Shown piece by piece: positions 51,714 through 61,102 of a stretch of 64,000 nucleotides of DNA. The notes under the pieces are model-generated. The model did not search any database, was not told the DNA's origin, and worked only from the letters and a program-made list of their open reading frames with translations. Position 1 is the first letter of the stretch; every line of letters starts with the position of its first letter. This DNA is from Candidatus Denitrolinea symbiosum (lineage in GTDB: Bacteria > Chloroflexota > Anaerolineae > Anaerolineales > Villigracilaceae): contig BLAA01000001.1 of the NCBI GenBank assembly GCA_017312345.1, positions 930,001 to 994,000 on the forward strand. Direction: 5' to 3'. The translations under genes and the position numbers were made by a program.

Positions 51714-54285
51714 ATTGACATTGCCCATTGCGGGCATGACCTGTGCCTCCTGCGTTTCGCATGTGGAAGGCGCGCTCAAGGAATTGCCGGGCGTCTCGAA
51801 CGTGACCGTTAACCTGGCGACCAACAAAGCCAATCTTTCCTATGACCCGCAGCGCGTCAAACTGGACGATATGCGGCGCGCCATTGAAGATGTCGGCTAC
51901 GCCATCACGACCGCCGAACTGACTCTCGACGTGCGCGGCATGACCTGCGCCTCTTGTGTGGATCATGTGGAGGGCGCGCTCAAGGAACTTGATGGAGTAA
52001 CCGCCTCTGTGGTGAACCTGGGGCTGGGCACCGCGAAAGTGACCTATATCCCAGGTGTGGTTTCTACCTCTGCCATGAAGCGCGCCGTGCGCGAAGTTGG
52101 CTATGAAGCGCAGGAACGCAGTGAAGGCGCGGACGCCCTCGACCGCGAACGCCAAGTGCGTGAGGAGGAGATCAAACGCCAGGGGCGCAACCTCACCATC
52201 GCGGGAATCATCGGCTTGATTGTCATGATCGGCACGTTCTATGAGATGCTTGGACCTATTAAGGCTTTCATCCCTGAATGGCTCTCGTACAAGTGGGTGC
52301 TGGGCTTGCTGACCACGCCGGTCGTCTTTGGACCGGGGCGGCAGTTCTTCTCCAACTCGTGGCGCGGACTCAAGCACGGGGTCACTGACATGAACCTGCT
52401 GTATGCGACCGGTATCGGCGCGGCGTATGGGATCGCCGTGATCAACACCTTGTTTCCAAATGCTGGCTTCGGCGGCGAGGGAGCAACCTTTTTTGAAAGT
52501 GCGGCATTGCTGACCGGCTTCATCATCCTGGGCCGCTGGCTCGAAGCGTTGACGCGCGGAAGAACGTCAGAGGCGATTCGCAAATTGATGAAACTCCAGC
52601 CCAAGGTCGCGCGCGTGATGCAAAATGGGCGAGAGGAGGAAATCCCCGCAGATGAAGTAGAGATTGGAGAGTTGGTAATTGTCCGCCCCGGCGAGTCCAT
52701 TGCGGTGGATGGCGAAGTGATCGAGGGTTATTCCGCCGTGGACGAATCCATGCTCACCGGTGAAAGCCTGCCCGTCGAAAAGAAAGCGGGCGACGCGGTC
52801 ATCGGCGGGACGATCAACAAGACCGGCGCATTCAAGTTCAAAGCCACGCGCGTGGGCAAAGAGACCGCGCTGGCGCAGATCATCAAACTGGTGGAAGACG
52901 CGCAAGCCAGCAAAGCGCCGATCCAAAAACTGGCGGACTGGGTGGCGGGACATTTCATTTTGGGCGTTCACATGCTGGCAGTGGCGGTGTTCCTGTTCTG
53001 GTTCTTCTTTGGCTACCAGATGTTCTTCGACCCGAATTCCAGTTTCATCCTTTCGCCGTATAAACTGGGCGAGATCGGTGTGTTTGGGTTCTCGCTGCTG
53101 CTCAGCGTCACGGTGCTGGTGATTTCGTGTCCATGTGCGGTGGGTTTAGCCACACCTTCGGCGATGATGGCAGGGACGGGCAAAGGCGCGGAGCATGGCG
53201 TGCTCTTCAAAGGCGCGGAAGCCATCGAGAACACCAGCAAACTGCAAACGATCGTATTCGACAAGACCGGCACGCTGACAAAAGGTGAGCCTTCGGTGAC
53301 GGATGTGGTGAGCAGTGATCAGTTATCAGTGGTCAGTGATCAGTTGCTCCGCATCGCGGCTTCTGCCGAAAAAAACAGCGAGCATCCGCTGGGTGAAGCC
53401 ATTGTGCGCGGCGCGGAAGAGCGCGGCTTGGATGTGGTCGAACCGGATTCGTTCAACTCCATTCCCGGTCACGGGGTGGAGGCGAAAGCCGGGGGAATGG
53501 AAATCCTGCTGGGCAATCGCAAATTGATGAAAGAGCGCGGCGTGGACTTCTCCGTGTTGATGTCACAGGCGGAAGCGCTCGAAGCCGATGGCAAGACGGT
53601 CATGTTTGTGGCTGTCAATGGAGGGGCGGCGGGTTTGATCGCGGTTGCAGACACGCTGAAGGAATATTCGGTCGAGGCGGTCAAGCGACTGCACAAACTT
53701 GGACTCGAAGTCGCCATGATCACTGGCGACAACCGCCGCACAGCAGAAGCCATCGCCCGCAAGGTTGGCATTGACCGCGTGCTGGCTGAAGTCCTGCCGC
53801 AGGATAAAGCGGAAGAGATCAAGAAGCTGCAAGCGCAGGGCAGGAAAGTAGCGATGATTGGCGATGGTGTGAATGATGCGCCCGCGCTGGCGCAGGCAGA
53901 TGTTGGCATGGCAATCGGTTCCGGCACGGACGTCGCCAAGGAGACCGGAGACATCATCCTGATCAAAGACGACATCCGCGATGTGATTGTCGCCCTCGAA
54001 ACCGCCAAAGCCACCATGCGCAAGGTCAAGCAGAATTTGTTCTGGGCGTTCGTGTACAACGTGTTGGGCATCCCGCTGGGCGCGGGCTTGTTCTATCCGC
54101 TGGCTTCGCTGGTCATCAGCCCGGAACTGGCAGCGCTGCTCATGGCGGTCAGTTCGGTGTCGGTCACTTTGAACACCCTGTTGTTGAAGGGCTTCAAGCC
54201 GTCGGTGGGAGGCGAGCATAAACCCCGGCTGGGCAGCGGCAGTGAACAATTGCGTCACGCAACTGCTTCGGTGGGAAACGATTAG
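51694..54285 (+). CDS. copA: Copper-transporting P1B-type ATPase with two HMA domains
   Basis: 863 residues. Two HMA domains, both with GMTCASC (about residues 10-70 and 80-145), precede the core: TGES, membrane [23 protein letters not shown] and [16 protein letters not shown]. It moves Cu(I) across the membrane, probably outward. In the nucleotide-binding domain the segment [12 protein letters not shown] is encoded by an in-frame copy of a CAGTGATCAGTTATC-type repeat. The ATG at 51694, behind GAGG, lies 20 bases inside the CsoR-like gene. Confidence 0.95.
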   Translation: MTEILSELTLPIAGMTCASCVSHVEGALKELPGVSNVTVNLATNKANLSYDPQRVKLDDMRRAIEDVGYAITTAELTLDVRGMTCASCVDHVEGALKELDGVTASVVNLGLGTAKVTYIPGVVSTSAMKRAVREVGYEAQERSEGADALDRERQVREEEIKRQGRNLTIAGIIGLIVMIGTFYEMLGPIKAFIPEWLSYKWVLGLLTTPVVFGPGRQFFSNSWRGLKHGVTDMNLLYATGIGAAYGIAVINTLFPNAGFGGEGATFFESAALLTGFIILGRWLEALTRGRTSEAIRKLMKLQPKVARVMQNGREEEIPADEVEIGELVIVRPGESIAVDGEVIEGYSAVDESMLTGESLPVEKKAGDAVIGGTINKTGAFKFKATRVGKETALAQIIKLVEDAQASKAPIQKLADWVAGHFILGVHMLAVAVFLFWFFFGYQMFFDPNSSFILSPYKLGEIGVFGFSLLLSVTVLVISCPCAVGLATPSAMMAGTGKGAEHGVLFKGAEAIENTSKLQTIVFDKTGTLTKGEPSVTDVVSSDQLSVVSDQLLRIAASAEKNSEHPLGEAIVRGAEERGLDVVEPDSFNSIPGHGVEAKAGGMEILLGNRKLMKERGVDFSVLMSQAEALEADGKTVMFVAVNGGAAGLIAVADTLKEYSVEAVKRLHKLGLEVAMITGDNRRTAEAIARKVGIDRVLAEVLPQDKAEEIKKLQAQGRKVAMIGDGVNDAPALAQADVGMAIGSGTDVAKETGDIILIKDDIRDVIVALETAKATMRKVKQNLFWAFVYNVLGIPLGAGLFYPLASLVISPELAALLMAVSSVSVTLNTLLLKGFKPSVGGEHKPRLGSGSEQLRHATASVGND
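53313..53345 (+). repeat. In-frame dispersed repeat inside copA2
   Basis: CAGTGATCAGTT occurs at 53313 and again at 53334, 21 bases (seven codons) apart, separated by ATCAGTGGT. Words of this type form a dispersed repeat in many genomes. The insertion adds about ten residues between two conserved parts of the nucleotide-binding domain without breaking the frame. Confidence 0.6.
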
Positions 54286-54300
54286 GTACAAGGAGAATCT

Positions 54301-54822
54301 ATGGGAACAGTGATCGTCCTTGCCATGCATGGTGCTCCGCCAAAGGATTTCCCGGTAAAGGAAGCAGGCGAGCTATTTGGACTGCATTCCCGTCTGGAAC
54401 ATGTCTCTGGACCCGAGCGCGAAGCTCTTGAACGAAGGCACGAGGAACTGGAATTGAAAATGCGCGCCTGGCCCCGTACAGCCGGCAATGATCCCTTCCA
54501 TGCCGGTTCGCTCGAGTTAGCGGAGCAACTCAGCAAGGTCACAGGCTTGGAAGTGATCCTCGGATTCAATGAGTTCTGCGCTCCTTCGCTCGATCAGGCA
54601 ATTGAGCAGGCTGTGAAAGAAGAAGTTGAAAGAGTGATCGTGATCACGCCCATGATGACCCGCGGCGGGGAACATTCCGAAGTGGATATTCCAAACACCG
54701 TCCAAAGGGCGCAGATGAAGTATCCAAATGTAGAGATTGCCTATGTCTGGCCGTTCGATGTTGCGCAGGTGGCACAGTTTCTGGCGGCACAATTGTCAGC
54801 ATACGCTGGCAAGGAGATTTAA
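54301..54822 (+). CDS. CbiX/SirB-like chelatase family protein
   Basis: 173 residues with the class II chelatase fold. The metal/tetrapyrrole-binding histidine is H10 (VLAMHGAPP), and a second candidate is in MTRGGEHSEVDIP. A long helix rich in Glu/Arg (GPEREALERRHEELELKM) is inserted near the N terminus. CbiX and SirB insert cobalt or iron into sirohydrochlorin-type rings; in this copper/cytochrome context the protein might handle haem or another tetrapyrrole. It follows copA2 by 15 bases. Confidence 0.78.
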   Translation: MGTVIVLAMHGAPPKDFPVKEAGELFGLHSRLEHVSGPEREALERRHEELELKMRAWPRTAGNDPFHAGSLELAEQLSKVTGLEVILGFNEFCAPSLDQAIEQAVKEEVERVIVITPMMTRGGEHSEVDIPNTVQRAQMKYPNVEIAYVWPFDVAQVAQFLAAQLSAYAGKEI

Positions 54823-54825
54823 CCC

Positions 54826-55053
54826 ATGGAACATGAACAAGTTGAAAAAGAAGTCGCGCAGAAAAGCGTGTTGATTTATCTGCCAATTTCGATTGGCGCG
54901 GCATTGCTCTTTCTTTTAGCGACCACATTCGCGGGCAATTACCCGCTCGTGGCGCGCATTGGAGGCACGGTCTGGGTGGGCTTGCTCAGCCTGATCGTTT
55001 CGATGCCGATTGTCATCTCGCGGGTCAAAAAACAATTGAAGAACAAAGGTTGA
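54826..55053 (+). CDS. Small two-segment membrane protein
   Basis: 75 residues: a charged N terminus (EHEQVEKEVAQK), two hydrophobic segments (about 15-33 and 42-62), and a basic end (SRVKKQLKNKG). No family recognised. It follows the CbiX-like gene by 3 bases and belongs to the same operon. Confidence 0.65.
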   Translation: MEHEQVEKEVAQKSVLIYLPISIGAALLFLLATTFAGNYPLVARIGGTVWVGLLSLIVSMPIVISRVKKQLKNKG

Positions 55054-55072
55054 TCTTTGAAAGGAGACCGAA

Positions 55073-55339
55073 ATGAAAGCGACTCTTAGTTTTCGAGCGC
55101 TGGCAATCACATTTTTCATCGCGCTCACAGTGAGTTATCTGCTTTGCATCGCCGCCGACCTGTGGTTCGGATTTCGGACCTTGCAGGCATTGGCTCCCTT
55201 CCTGCCCGGTTTCACCTGGCCCCTGACTTTTAGCGGGTTCCTGGTGGGCTTATTGTGGATCGCGGTTTGCAGTGCATACAGCGCGGCGATGATCGCTTTC
55301 CCGTACAACTATCTGGTGAAGTGGGAGCAGGCGATCTGA
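55073..55339 (+). CDS. Small membrane protein (DUF5676-like)
   Basis: 88 residues with two long hydrophobic segments. The pattern of an N-terminal span, a loop with LAPFLPGFTWPLTFSGFLVG and a second span ending in PYNYLVKWE resembles DUF5676, a small membrane family often found beside heavy-metal genes. The assignment rests on pattern only. The ATG follows AAAGGAGA. Confidence 0.65.
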   Translation: MKATLSFRALAITFFIALTVSYLLCIAADLWFGFRTLQALAPFLPGFTWPLTFSGFLVGLLWIAVCSAYSAAMIAFPYNYLVKWEQAI

Positions 55340-55366
55340 GCCTGCGATAACCAAGGAGTTACACAA

Positions 55367-55657
55367 ATGATCGGTACCGAACATCTGGCTCAAATCAAGA
55401 AAGCGGAACTCTTGTCCTCCGTTGGCGCTGGCGTATTGGGCGCTGGGATTGCGCTCCTCATGGCAAATTTCCTGGCGGCTTACGCCATTCCGATCCTTCT
55501 GCTGGGTCTCCTTTCCCATGCCGCGGGCATGTCCCGTAAACATAACCTGGAACGGGAAAGCCAAAGCGTTCGCCTGGGATGGGCGGAAGCGTTGTATTGG
55601 TTCTGCTGGCTGGCGTTGGCAGGACTGCTCATATTCATTGTTTTCCGACAGTTCTAA
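55367..55657 (+). CDS. Small membrane protein
   Basis: 96 residues with an amphipathic start (EHLAQIKKAELL) and three hydrophobic segments, the middle one followed by the basic HAAGMSRKHNLERES. No family is recognised with certainty; similar proteins accompany heavy-metal ATPases. It continues the operon of copA2, after CAAGGAG. Confidence 0.6.
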   Translation: MIGTEHLAQIKKAELLSSVGAGVLGAGIALLMANFLAAYAIPILLLGLLSHAAGMSRKHNLERESQSVRLGWAEALYWFCWLALAGLLIFIVFRQF

Positions 55658-55749
55658 TGCAGACCGTGATATGAATAGCCGAGGCGCCGCCTGACTCAAC
55701 AACTCATTGAAGATCACTTTCATGCAGTTGATCTCAATCAGGAGAAAAT

Positions 55750-55986
55750 ATGAGGAAAATCAGAGTATCAAGAACCATGTCAAAGAATGAGAAAGGGAAA
55801 AGCAGGGAATGGCCCGCCGTCGTTTACTTGTGGGCGATGGGCATGGCTTTGTTTGGTTACATGTTTGCCAGGCTTGCCTTCGATACTTATCCCCATCCCT
55901 ATCATTGGTTATCCGCGCTTCTCGGCGGAATTGCAGGGATCCCGCTGGGCTGGTTGTGGTATCGCTGGCGCGGCGATATTTTCTAG
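55750..55986 (+). CDS. Small two-segment membrane protein
   Basis: 78 residues: a basic, polar N terminus of about 22 residues, then two hydrophobic segments joined by TYPHPYHWLSA and ending WYRWRGDIF. No family recognised. The ATG at 55750 follows CAGGAG; an internal ATG at 55786 would remove part of the basic region. It is the last plus-strand gene before the convergent ccm operon. Confidence 0.6.
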   Translation: MRKIRVSRTMSKNEKGKSREWPAVVYLWAMGMALFGYMFARLAFDTYPHPYHWLSALLGGIAGIPLGWLWYRWRGDIF

Positions 55987-56087
55987 CCGCGCTGGCAAGG
56001 CTTTCTTGACCCAGAAGAGCGGCGGGCAATATTGCCTGCCGCTTCGTGATTCCATCGCGTTTCAATCCTTGGCGTTTCTGAAGTTCA

Positions 56088-57371
56088 CTATGGCTCGACG
56101 CCCATTTGATCGAGTTGCATTGCTGCCGGCTCGAAATCGGGATGAACCTTCAAAGCAGATCGAAGGTCTTTGATCGCTCCCTCGGTATCGCCCAGAGCCT
56201 CGCGCGCCAGGGCGCGCCAGTAATAACTTTCCTCCAGGACAGGCTCGCTCATCGCTTCCAGCGTTGTGGTTGCCAGGTTGATCACGTCCTGATAACGGCC
56301 CGTATAGTAATACGCCCAATAGGGTCCGGTCTGGTACCACATCATCCGCCAGGGTCGCTCTTTCTCCGGGATGGTTGGGTAAAGCGCAAATGCCTGATCG
56401 TAGGCTTCCGCCGCGCCCGCATAATCCTGTAAGCGCACCAGGTTGGTGCCGCGGTTGAACCACGCGAAGAACTGATCCCGGCCTGTAAGCGTGAAAATAT
56501 CGTCGGAGGCTCTTTGAGCGGCGTAATGGTTGTTGTATTCTTCATCCACGTGAGTTCCCAAAATGGACTCGATCTCCGCCCGGCGTTCATCGGGAAAAAC
56601 CACAAGGTAGGTGAAATTAAACGCCCGCCAGTAGGATTCCAAGTCCTCATATCCCATGACTTGATCGGGACCGTAATAAGAATCCTGCAAGATGAAGCGC
56701 TGTTCCGAATCGTCGTAGCCGGTCACAAGCACGTAATGACCCATCCATCCATCGAAGTCGGGTCCCTCGAATCCTTTTTCGATGATGACCGGTAACTTAG
56801 AAGCAAGGAAGCGTTTGAGCAGATCCACATCGCCGCCCACGCGATACACAATTTCAAGATCGGTCTCCTCTTCCACGTAAGCCGTCATTTCGTAAGGCAT
56901 GACGTTCTTGTCACGTGAGTTGGGCTTGGTGAAAGCGGCAATGGGGCGCTGGTCGCCTTCCCATCCCCAATAGGAAAGCGCCATGGACAGGGTGGCGGGT
57001 CCACAATTGTTCCAGGTCTGATACTCATGCCTGAAGCCGGCAAGGTTGATGCTTTGGGGTATTTTTGTAGGTGTTTTGGTGGGGGTGGATAACACGGAAG
57101 GAGCGGCGGGAGGGGTGACCGTTATTTTGTTACCAGCGGGAGGTGCGGACGATGTTGGCGGGGCGGTTTTCGCAGGTAATATGGACGCCTCCTGAGGGAT
57201 AAAGATGGACTCCTCGGGAGGCGAAATCGAGTATTTGACGCGCGCCATTAATTCAGCCACCCTCCAGCCCACCCGTTCTTGAACTGGGGGCAGGTTATAG
57301 ATGGCGAATGCGCCCAGGAAAAATATCGCCAGTGAGGCGATAACCGGGCGGGTAAATTTGGGTCTTTTCAT
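56088..57371 (-). CDS. C39-like peptidase with TPR domain
   Basis: 427 residues. An N-terminal membrane segment (PVIASLAIFFLGAFAIYNL) and a Pro/Thr-rich linker lead to a C39_2 domain: the catalytic cysteine in TWNNCGPATLSMALSYWG and the histidine in GWMGHYVLVTGYDDSEQ, with LQDSYYGPD. TPR helices follow (FAWFNRGTNLVRLQDYAGAA, YYWRALAREALGDTEGA). It probably cleaves or binds peptides outside the membrane. It is the last gene of the ccm operon. ATG 57371 is chosen; a TTG at 57392, one base after the previous stop, is the alternative. Confidence 0.82.
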   Translation of the reverse strand: MKRPKFTRPVIASLAIFFLGAFAIYNLPPVQERVGWRVAELMARVKYSISPPEESIFIPQEASILPAKTAPPTSSAPPAGNKITVTPPAAPSVLSTPTKTPTKIPQSINLAGFRHEYQTWNNCGPATLSMALSYWGWEGDQRPIAAFTKPNSRDKNVMPYEMTAYVEEETDLEIVYRVGGDVDLLKRFLASKLPVIIEKGFEGPDFDGWMGHYVLVTGYDDSEQRFILQDSYYGPDQVMGYEDLESYWRAFNFTYLVVFPDERRAEIESILGTHVDEEYNNHYAAQRASDDIFTLTGRDQFFAWFNRGTNLVRLQDYAGAAEAYDQAFALYPTIPEKERPWRMMWYQTGPYWAYYYTGRYQDVINLATTTLEAMSEPVLEESYYWRALAREALGDTEGAIKDLRSALKVHPDFEPAAMQLDQMGVEP

Positions 57372-57393
57372 CCTTTCACATCTTCCTGCCAAA

Positions 57394-57816
57394 CTAACTC
57401 GCTTCGGCGGTCATGACCTCCAGCCTGCTCCCGCACGAGGTGCAGAAGAGGTCGCCGACGATGACTGGCTTGCCGCAGTGCGGACAATACGCGGTGGACG
57501 ACTTGCCTTGCGTCCGCTTGCGCGCCTGGATGCGGGCTTCGATGTCCGCTTCGTTTGCCTCCTCTTGTTGGATATATCGAGCCGCCTCAGCCAGAAGCCG
57601 GACGCGGAGAGATGGGTAATCCTCCTCGCTCACCTTGCCGGTTTTGAAATCAAAATCGAGATCGCGCAATGCTGCAAGCGCGGCGGCTCGTTCTGCAGCG
57701 GGATTCGCCGCCGCAGGTTTTACCTTTTTCCTCTTCCCCGGCTTGAACGGCGCCATGAGGAACAGCAGGGAGAGGATCAAAATTACCAGACCGATCAAAA
57801 TTGCTCCAAGTTCCAT
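57394..57816 (-). CDS. CcmI-like anchored protein with C-terminal zinc ribbon
   Basis: 140 residues. A membrane span (LGAILIGLVILILSLLFLM) is followed by a CcmI-type helical stretch (ALAALRDLDFDFKTGKVSEE, DYPSLRVRLLAEAARYIQQ) and a zinc ribbon with CPHCGKPV and CTSCGSRL. CcmI normally helps bring apocytochrome c to the haem lyase. The fusion to a zinc ribbon in place of TPR units is notable. It lies between ccmH and the C39 peptidase gene in the ccm operon. Confidence 0.75.
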   Translation of the reverse strand: MELGAILIGLVILILSLLFLMAPFKPGKRKKVKPAAANPAAERAAALAALRDLDFDFKTGKVSEEDYPSLRVRLLAEAARYIQQEEANEADIEARIQARKRTQGKSSTAYCPHCGKPVIVGDLFCTSCGSRLEVMTAEAS

Positions 57817-57831
57817 GTCCTATACTCCAGG

Positions 57832-58320
57832 TCAATCCATTTCACGTAATTCACGTTCGATCTTTTCCAGCACCTCCGGCGCGATCTGCGGTGGCGCAGT
57901 TGCCCGAGGCGCGAGCCGTTGTGCGCGCCAGCCTTTCAATATCTCGTACACAATCCCTGCCCCCACCAGGATGGCGATCAACGGCAGGAACCACACCAGT
58001 GAGGTAAACCCTTTGCGCTGCGGTTCAGCCAACACACGTTCACCATACTGGGCAACAAAATAATCAATGACCTGCTGATCCGTCCAACCCCACGATAGCT
58101 GATCGCGAATCTGCGCGCGCCAGTCTTCGCAGGCTTTGGTCTCGCACACGTCCAGTGGGGTGTTGGGGCAGACCGGACAGTAGAGTTGCTTGGCAATGCG
58201 GTTGACATCGTCGTCGGTGGGATAGCCTGTGCCGTCCTGCGCGGAAACGGTCGAGACCGCGTACAGACTCATCACCAGGATCAACAACACGGACATCAGT
58301 TTGCGTCTCATGGTTTGCAT
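57832..58320 (-). CDS. ccmH: CcmH-type thioredoxin-like cytochrome c maturation protein
   Basis: 162 residues with a signal peptide, the CcmH motif LYCPVCPNTPLDVCETKAC, the three-helix region DWRAQIRDQLSWGWTDQQV with YFVAQYGERVLAEP, and a C-terminal membrane span. Its CxxC pair reduces or holds the haem-binding thiols of apocytochromes c before ligation by CcmF. Two further cysteines follow the CPVC. The gene begins one base after the ccmF stop. The many CxxCH motifs of the 12-haem cytochrome elsewhere in the window would need such a system. Confidence 0.9.
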   Translation of the reverse strand: MQTMRRKLMSVLLILVMSLYAVSTVSAQDGTGYPTDDDVNRIAKQLYCPVCPNTPLDVCETKACEDWRAQIRDQLSWGWTDQQVIDYFVAQYGERVLAEPQRKGFTSLVWFLPLIAILVGAGIVYEILKGWRAQRLAPRATAPPQIAPEVLEKIERELREMD

Positions 58321-58321
58321 A

Positions 58322-60394
58322 TCAGCCTTCCTGCGGGACAGGTTGCGTGGTCAACACTTCGGGGCGGATGACATACGTGGCTTCACGCTGAGCAGGGTTG
58401 CTCCACGCGGCGATGATCGTCCCGAGGATCATCATCACACCGCCGATCCAAACCCAGTTGATGAGCGGGTTGACGTAAATCCTGAACGTGGCAGACTTCC
58501 CCGTATCATCCCAGCCAACCAGCAGGACGTACACATCCTTGCCCGGCGTGGAATAGACGCCTGGTATTGTGACCGGCTGCTGCTGGACGACGAAATAGTC
58601 GCGGCGCGGGTTGAGATTGCGTATCGCCTCACCACCCTGACTGAGGGTTGTTACCGCTTCGACGATTTCGCGGCCGTCCGAGCCGTGGTAGCCGCGCAAT
58701 TGCTCGAACCGCAATTGATAATCGCCGACTGTGAGCGATTCTCCCGAAGAAACCGTCCCTTGGGTTTCCATCTTGAAGTTCGCGTCCCCGATGAATCCCA
58801 GCGCGATCAGCACGACGCCGATGTGAATGATGTAGCCTCCGTAGCGGCGGTGATTGCGCCCAATGAGATTGAACAGCGCGGTGAGGGGATTCTCTCCGCG
58901 TGCCGCGCAGCGCGCCTGGACGCCTTTCCAAAATTCAGCCAGGATCAGGCTCAGGGTCAACGTGACCAACCAAAGTCCAAGAATCGAGGCGGGGTGCATC
59001 CGATGGACGTATCCCCACAGGGCGGTGATTCCCAGCGATCCCGCAAACGGAATCCAGATGGCTTTTCCGAGCGCGCGCATGGCTTGTTTGCGCCAGGCAA
59101 AGAGCGGGGCGACGCCCATCAACAAGACCAGTACGAAGAAAAGCGGACCGGTGGCTTTTTGGAAATACGGCGGTCCGACGGTGATCTTGGTGCCTGTGAC
59201 CAGTTCGCTGATCAGCGGGAAGACGGTGCCCCAGAACACGGCGAAGGTGATCGCAAGGAAAAGCATGTTCTGGAGAACGAAGGCTGATTCGCGCGAGATG
59301 AAACTCTCCAGCGTATGCTCGGATTTCAGCGTGTCCCAGCGCAGGTAGAGCAGGGTCACCGAGCCGAGGAATGTAAGACCGATGAAAGCAAAGAAGGCGG
59401 GACCCAATGCGGATTTTGAGAAGGCATGGACGGAACTGATGACTCCTGTGCGTGTGATGAACGTGCCAAACAGTGAAAGCGAATAGGTCAGGATGATCAG
59501 GATCATGTTCCACTTTTTCATCATGCCGCGCTTTTCGGTCATCATCACCGAGTGAAGGAAGGCTGTGCCTGTGAGCCAGGGCATGAGCATGGCGTTCTCG
59601 ACCGGGTCCCAGCCCCAGAAGCCGCCCCAGCCCAGCACGTCATAAGCCCAGCGCCCGCCAAGGATCAAACCGATGGAGAGGAAGATCCACGCCACCAGCG
59701 TCCAGCGGCGCGTGGTGCGGATCCATTCATCGCCGCGCGAATGACCCGTGATCAACGCCGCGATGGCAAACGAAAAGGGGATGACGAATCCTGTGAAACC
59801 CAGATACGTGGTCGGCGGGTGACCGATCATGCCGAAGTGACGCAGGAGCGGATTCAAGCCGCCGCCATCTTCGGGAAAGTAGGGCATCGAGTTGGCTGGC
59901 TGGAAGAGGGCTTTTGTCAGTTCATCCGCGCCTTCGATGTGCCAGAGGCGCATGAACGGATTGGTGATGAACAACACCACGCCCACAAAGAAGGTCGTGG
60001 TGAGCATGGCGGTTGCGATGAAATAAGGCATCATCTCGCGGTCGCGCTCCCACTTCCGCACCAGGACGACCGCGACGAAACCAGCCATCATCCACGCCCA
60101 GAAAAGCACCGAGCCTTGCTGTCCACCCCACAGGGCGGTGACGCGTAGGAAGGGTGACATTGCCTGGCTGGAAACATCGTACACATAAGCCAGTGAGAAA
60201 TCGAGCGTGTAGAGGGCATACACCACTATGACGACCGAAATTGTGAGTAGAGGGAAGACAAGCAACACCGCGTTGCGCGCACTTTCAACCCATGCTTCAT
60301 ATCCGCGCCAGCCGCCATAAGCGGAGACGAAAGTGGCGTAGAGGCTGAAGGTGAACGCAATGGTCAGGGTAATCAAGCCGATGTCTTCGATCAT
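58322..60394 (-). CDS. ccmF: Cytochrome c haem lyase CcmF
   Basis: 690 residues with about fifteen membrane segments. The haem-handling WWD motif reads WGGFWGWDPVENAMLMPWL, and the C-terminal large periplasmic loop ends in NPLINWVWIGGVMMILGT. CcmF with CcmH attaches haem to cysteine thiols outside the membrane. The ATG at 60394 is preceded by GGAG; the frame continues upstream through a dispersed repeat and is not coding there. The other Ccm proteins (A, B, C, E) are not in this window. Confidence 0.93.
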   Translation of the reverse strand: MIEDIGLITLTIAFTFSLYATFVSAYGGWRGYEAWVESARNAVLLVFPLLTISVVIVVYALYTLDFSLAYVYDVSSQAMSPFLRVTALWGGQQGSVLFWAWMMAGFVAVVLVRKWERDREMMPYFIATAMLTTTFFVGVVLFITNPFMRLWHIEGADELTKALFQPANSMPYFPEDGGGLNPLLRHFGMIGHPPTTYLGFTGFVIPFSFAIAALITGHSRGDEWIRTTRRWTLVAWIFLSIGLILGGRWAYDVLGWGGFWGWDPVENAMLMPWLTGTAFLHSVMMTEKRGMMKKWNMILIILTYSLSLFGTFITRTGVISSVHAFSKSALGPAFFAFIGLTFLGSVTLLYLRWDTLKSEHTLESFISRESAFVLQNMLFLAITFAVFWGTVFPLISELVTGTKITVGPPYFQKATGPLFFVLVLLMGVAPLFAWRKQAMRALGKAIWIPFAGSLGITALWGYVHRMHPASILGLWLVTLTLSLILAEFWKGVQARCAARGENPLTALFNLIGRNHRRYGGYIIHIGVVLIALGFIGDANFKMETQGTVSSGESLTVGDYQLRFEQLRGYHGSDGREIVEAVTTLSQGGEAIRNLNPRRDYFVVQQQPVTIPGVYSTPGKDVYVLLVGWDDTGKSATFRIYVNPLINWVWIGGVMMILGTIIAAWSNPAQREATYVIRPEVLTTQPVPQEG

Positions 60395-60430
60395 GAAGGA
60401 CTCCAGTTTTTGTAAGATCACTTTTGTATT

Positions 60431-60519
60431 TGTCATTGCGAGGGTGCTCTTCCCAAAGCAATCCCCAACCCGATGCAGGAGATTGCTTCGTCGGGAAATA
60501 CACCCTCCTCGCAATGACA
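60431..60519. repeat. Dispersed inverted-repeat element, TGTCATTGCGAGG type
   Basis: TGTCATTGCGAGG and CCTCGCAATGACA form perfect 13-bp terminal inverted repeats; GCAATCCCC and GGAGATTGC lie inside. The 89-base element fills the gap between tlpA and ccmF in the operon. It belongs to a type of palindromic element common in environmental bacteria. Confidence 0.75.
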
Positions 60520-60526
60520 GTGGATT

Positions 60527-61102
60527 TTACGGATATTGTTCTGCCAGTAATTCGTCAATCTTTTCGTCGAGTTGCGGGTATTTCATCGGACCGATGTGGA
60601 CGCCGCGCAGTTCTCCATTCTTGGCGACGAAGAACGTCTCCGGCACGCCCTGAATGTTATATGCCTGGGCAATGCGCGTGCCGATATCGGGACCGTTGAT
60701 GTAGGTGATGTCGAATTCGTCAATGTAAGCGAACGCTTCTTTTTCCGTATCCACCCAATCCACGCCGATGAAGATCACACCCTTGCCCTCGTACTTGCGC
60801 CATGTTTCTTCCAGGTATGCCGCCTCTTCGCGGCAGGGGGGGCACCACGAAGCCCAGAAGTTGATGATGACCACCTGTCCACGCAGTTCGCTCAATGTGA
60901 CGGTTTTGCCATCGAAGCCGGTGATGGTGAAATCGGGCGCCAACCCCTTGTCCAAAGGACCCGCCTGCGCCCTTTTCAACCCCCATGCCATCAAAGCCAG
61001 GAAGGTCAGGATGATGGTAAAGGTGATGGTAACTCCGAATTTTTTGCGCCCAGGAGTCGGAGGCGGTTGCGCTCCCTGTTCATTCATTGGCGCCTGGGTC
61101 AT
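60527..61102 (-). CDS. TlpA/ResA-like thioredoxin of the ccm operon
   Basis: 191 residues: a Pro-rich cytoplasmic start, one membrane anchor (about 22-43), and a TlpA-type thioredoxin domain with FWASWCPPCREEAAYLEE (C87, C90), LAPDFTITGFDGK and the cis-proline region GVPETFFVAKNGELRG. It should reduce apocytochrome c thiols outside the membrane, using electrons delivered by a CcdA protein; the island encodes two candidates. It overlaps the next upstream gene by 4 bases. Confidence 0.92.
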   Translation of the reverse strand: MTQAPMNEQGAQPPPTPGRKKFGVTITFTIILTFLALMAWGLKRAQAGPLDKGLAPDFTITGFDGKTVTLSELRGQVVIINFWASWCPPCREEAAYLEETWRKYEGKGVIFIGVDWVDTEKEAFAYIDEFDITYINGPDIGTRIAQAYNIQGVPETFFVAKNGELRGVHIGPMKYPQLDEKIDELLAEQYP

